DNA of 20,000 nucleotides from Chrysomallon squamiferum (lineage: Eukaryota; Mollusca; Gastropoda; Neomphalida; Peltospiridae), in contig CM022673.1 in the NCBI GenBank assembly GCA_012295275.1, positions 10,008,288 through 10,028,287 of the forward strand, given 5' to 3'. This document shows, one piece after another, positions 11,628-20,000 of the stretch (within the stretch, counting starts at the first letter, position 1; the number at the start of each line of letters is the position of its first letter). The notes beneath the pieces are model-generated. The model was not told where the DNA came from and ran no database searches. It was given only the letters and a program-made list of their open reading frames with translations. A program made the position numbers and the translations under genes.

Positions 11628-12297
11628 AAAATACTTGTAAAGTGTTATTAATGAAAATAAATAAATAAATAAAATACTACATCAAAATAAAAACACATCC
11701 AAACATACTCGTACACGCACAAACGCATTATATTTATATATATATACATACACACACACACAACACACACAAGTACACGCAACCAGTCATACAAATACCG
11801 ATAACAAGGAATGTCTTTGAGGTTACAAAATTTATGAACGATACCTAAGAATATATTATAAATGAATTGTCTTTGGTTTCAAAAACAAATGTACTGGCCA
11901 TATTCTTCGATTTCAATACTGATATTTCAATAATGCACACTGAAATGAATATTATTATGTCGGAAAACACCACCACCACCTGAAAAAAAAAGAAGAAAAA
12001 AAAAAAATGGAGTAAAATATGATTGTAAAGAGTGGGGAAAGGAGTGTTTCTTTTGGAAGGAAAGGTTAGCGTCAGAGACAAAGGAACAGCACAAAATCGT
12101 AGATATCTGTACAGGTTCAGTGTGAAAAGCCGAAATACTTTAGGTCCAGTGTCAACGTTCTTCAAATAGTGAATGTATATCTAGCGTAATTTCTTAAATA
12201 CTTTAAATTACAACCAAGTTACACCAGCAATACTGTCCTTGTAGTACAAAGCAGCAAGAGAAGCTAAAACATCCAACTCGTACAGTTTCGAAGGAAT
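11628..12297 (-). other. Putative 3' UTR of the CNBD2-like gene
   Basis: Sequence between the stop codon and the first downstream AATAAA. It contains a T-rich tract (minus strand, about 11980-12008) and a 106-codon open frame (11845-12165) with no recognisable protein features, taken as chance. The extent depends on which polyadenylation signal is used. Confidence 0.3.
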
Positions 12298-18463
<6,166 letters not shown>

Positions 18464-19337
18464 CTGTCAGCATACAAAGAAAACTATGCATGAGTTATTA
18501 ATTCCAAAAACTCAAAGCAGACGCACATATATCATCATGAACGGCAATAGCTAAATTTAGAGAAAGAAGTATTTTTACAATCTGTGACAGTCTTCATTAT
18601 GTTTGACGTTGAAATAAATGAATACAGATTTCTTTTATTGTTATAACTGTTAATGTGTATAACTACAGACATAAAAGCTTCATTATGCTACAGCTGTCAA
18701 TACAAATATTTTATCACAGATAGTTTCACAACACGTGTTTCAAATATAAAAACGTTTCTGACAAGTTAAAGCAATGAAAAATCCATTTATGCCACAGATA
18801 GACAAACACCTAACACACACAGACACACATGCACACACATATAACACACAACGTAAAGAAAAGAGAAGACTGAGAAAAAAAAATATGTGCGGATTTCCAG
18901 TAAAATTCTATATTCCACTTAATTGGTTACTATATGAAATTCTTCTATCATTTCTTAATCTCACAGATCCTGAATAAACCAGTAGAGACGTATGGACCAC
19001 AAGATACTTAACATGGTAAATTAGTTTTGGAGAAAATAAGAGAAATTATCTAAATCAGTTGTTTGTTGTTGTTTTTGTTTGGGGTTTTATAAGGATTATA
19101 ATTTTTTTACGCTTTTTACTTCGTAATTTTCCCTTTTAATTATCCATAATATTTTTAATCCTTTCTTACTTTTTTCTTTTTACTTATTTTAAAAATTATT
19201 TACAAATAAAAATAAATGAATAGATAAATAAAATTTTAAAAGATAAAAGATTGTTTCTGTAAAACAAAGAAAACGCTACATTGTTTTCAAATAGATAAGT
19301 TCAAAGTGAATATGTGGAGGAACTAACAAATACAACA

Positions 19338-19379
19338 AACCTTTATTATCGAGATGGTTTGGCATCCGTAGTTTTGATT
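19338..19379 (-). CDS. Candidate upstream exon of the CNBD2-like gene (weak)
   Basis: 42 nt open segment after an AG (cgaatcgag) and before donor AAG|GTTTGT, encoding VNQNYGCQTISIIK in phase 0. The pattern TISIIK fits the strand before GxxFG in a cNMP domain, and the phase matches the following confirmed exon. The acceptor has a poor pyrimidine tract, and no GxxFG-coding microexon was found between it and 18463, so this remains tentative. Confidence 0.3.
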
Positions 19380-19665
19380 AACCTCGATTCGAAAATATTA
19401 TTTAAAAAATCCAGAATATTTTCAACCACATCTTCCCCGCAAAATAAATCCCATTGTGTTCTTATATCAACATTTTTTAATGTTTGAATACTGCACAGTC
19501 AGAGTTATTTGGATTAGAGCACTTATTAGTAGTACGGTAGTACGTTACCAAAGCGTTCGAGATAAAATTACGTCACTGCGTACAAGTGTCCTTAGCATTC
19601 GCAAAGAGTTTTGGAACTGTTTACCTGCATATATACCTGCAGAAGCCCCACCCCCTAAACAAAAT

Positions 19666-19707
19666 CAATAATAATAATAATAAATAAATAAATTTAAAAA
19701 AGTAATC

Positions 19708-19757
<50 letters not shown>

Positions 19758-19787
19758 ATAATAAATAAATAAATAAATAAATAAATA
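19666..19787 (+). repeat. (AAT)n and (AAAT)n
   Basis: AAT repeats at about 19669-19682 and 19709-19750, with AAAT repeats at 19751-19787. Confidence 0.93.
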
Positions 19788-19985
19788 TTTTCTTTTCCGT
19801 ATATGTAGACATATTTAGACTAGAATTTTCTTCTCACTGCCAAACTAAACCTTTAAGTCAAAAAGTCAAAAACAGATTTATTAGTTTTAAATTCTGACAT
19901 TATTGCGCATTTTTACATCAGCTTCAAAAAACCATTTACAGGATTTTTGATTAAAGATAAACTTAACATGCACATAAATATTTAC

Positions 19986-20000
19986 CGTCGTGACAGAACG
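19986..20000 (-). CDS. Candidate partial exon at window edge (weak)
   Basis: The last 15 bases of the window, read on the minus strand, end in ACG|GTAAAT, a plausible donor. In phase 0 they encode RSVTT. This could be the 3' end of a further upstream exon of the same gene, but only five codons are visible. Confidence 0.25.

Larger units (their letters stand above)
18464..19985 (-). other. Intronic region upstream of the last certain exon
   Basis: About 1.5 kb that should contain one or more small exons of the CNBD2-like gene. It holds a short CA-rich stretch (about 18811-18850), the weak exon candidate at 19338-19379 and an AAT/AAAT array at 19666-19787. A 72-codon plus-strand frame (19456-19671) has no recognisable features. 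Confidence 0.5.

Noticed and set aside
11845-12165. 106-codon minus-strand frame downstream of the stop
   Set aside because: It lies in the putative 3' UTR, includes a poly-Phe run from a T tract and resembles no known protein.
19456-19671. Plus-strand frame of about 71 codons ending at an AAT array
   Set aside because: No start context, domain or splice pattern supports it, and it lies in the intronic region of the minus-strand gene.

Overview
This window looks like a piece of an animal nuclear genome: AT-rich, mostly non-coding, and extremely rich in microsatellites (homopolymers, CTA/ATT/TCA/AGT trinucleotides, TACA and AAAT tetranucleotides, and long TG and GA/TC arrays). It carries one spliced gene with small exons and GT-AG introns. 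Repeat-dense intergenic DNA of this kind is typical of molluscs, especially cephalopods. That placement is inference, because no species-diagnostic element was recognised.

Positions 1-12297 contain no protein gene I can defend. They hold simple repeats; a CTA-derived repeat domain at 1861-2690; an isolated GC-richer segment with a nested palindrome at 3645-4325; a decayed minisatellite with a period of about 29 bp at 5497-6016; a long TACA array at 6347-6738; a TATA/initiator promoter-like segment ending in a good splice donor at 8678-8877; and one copy of a dispersed repeat of about 125 bp at 9086-9210.

Positions 12298-20000 are occupied by the 3' part of a minus-strand gene. Seven exons (18463-18315, 17793-17715, 16967-16902, 16027-15779, 15690-15520, 14575-14412, 12844-12298) join in frame across canonical splice sites into about 474 residues and a stop. 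The product resembles cyclic nucleotide-binding domain-containing protein 2 (CNBD2, also called CRIS, a cAMP-binding sperm protein in mammals). It has the end of an apparently binding-competent cyclic-nucleotide domain (ELALL...TRTATI), then a second, degenerate cyclic-nucleotide-like fold with a charged insertion, then a basic tail with several PKA-type RRxS sites, an RVxF-like PP1 docking motif and a run of eight glutamates. The 5' part lies beyond position 20000. Two candidate upstream exons lie inside the window, but the short segment that should carry the GxxFG motif was not found.

Introns of this gene contain a second, inverted copy of the 125-bp repeat, a 163-bp duplication around a GA array, several GA/TC arrays, a 40-base T run and an AGGTCAAGGTCA nuclear-receptor-like site. 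The most interesting leads are the signalling motifs in the tail of this cAMP-binding protein, the dispersed repeat fused to TC arrays, and the decayed minisatellite.
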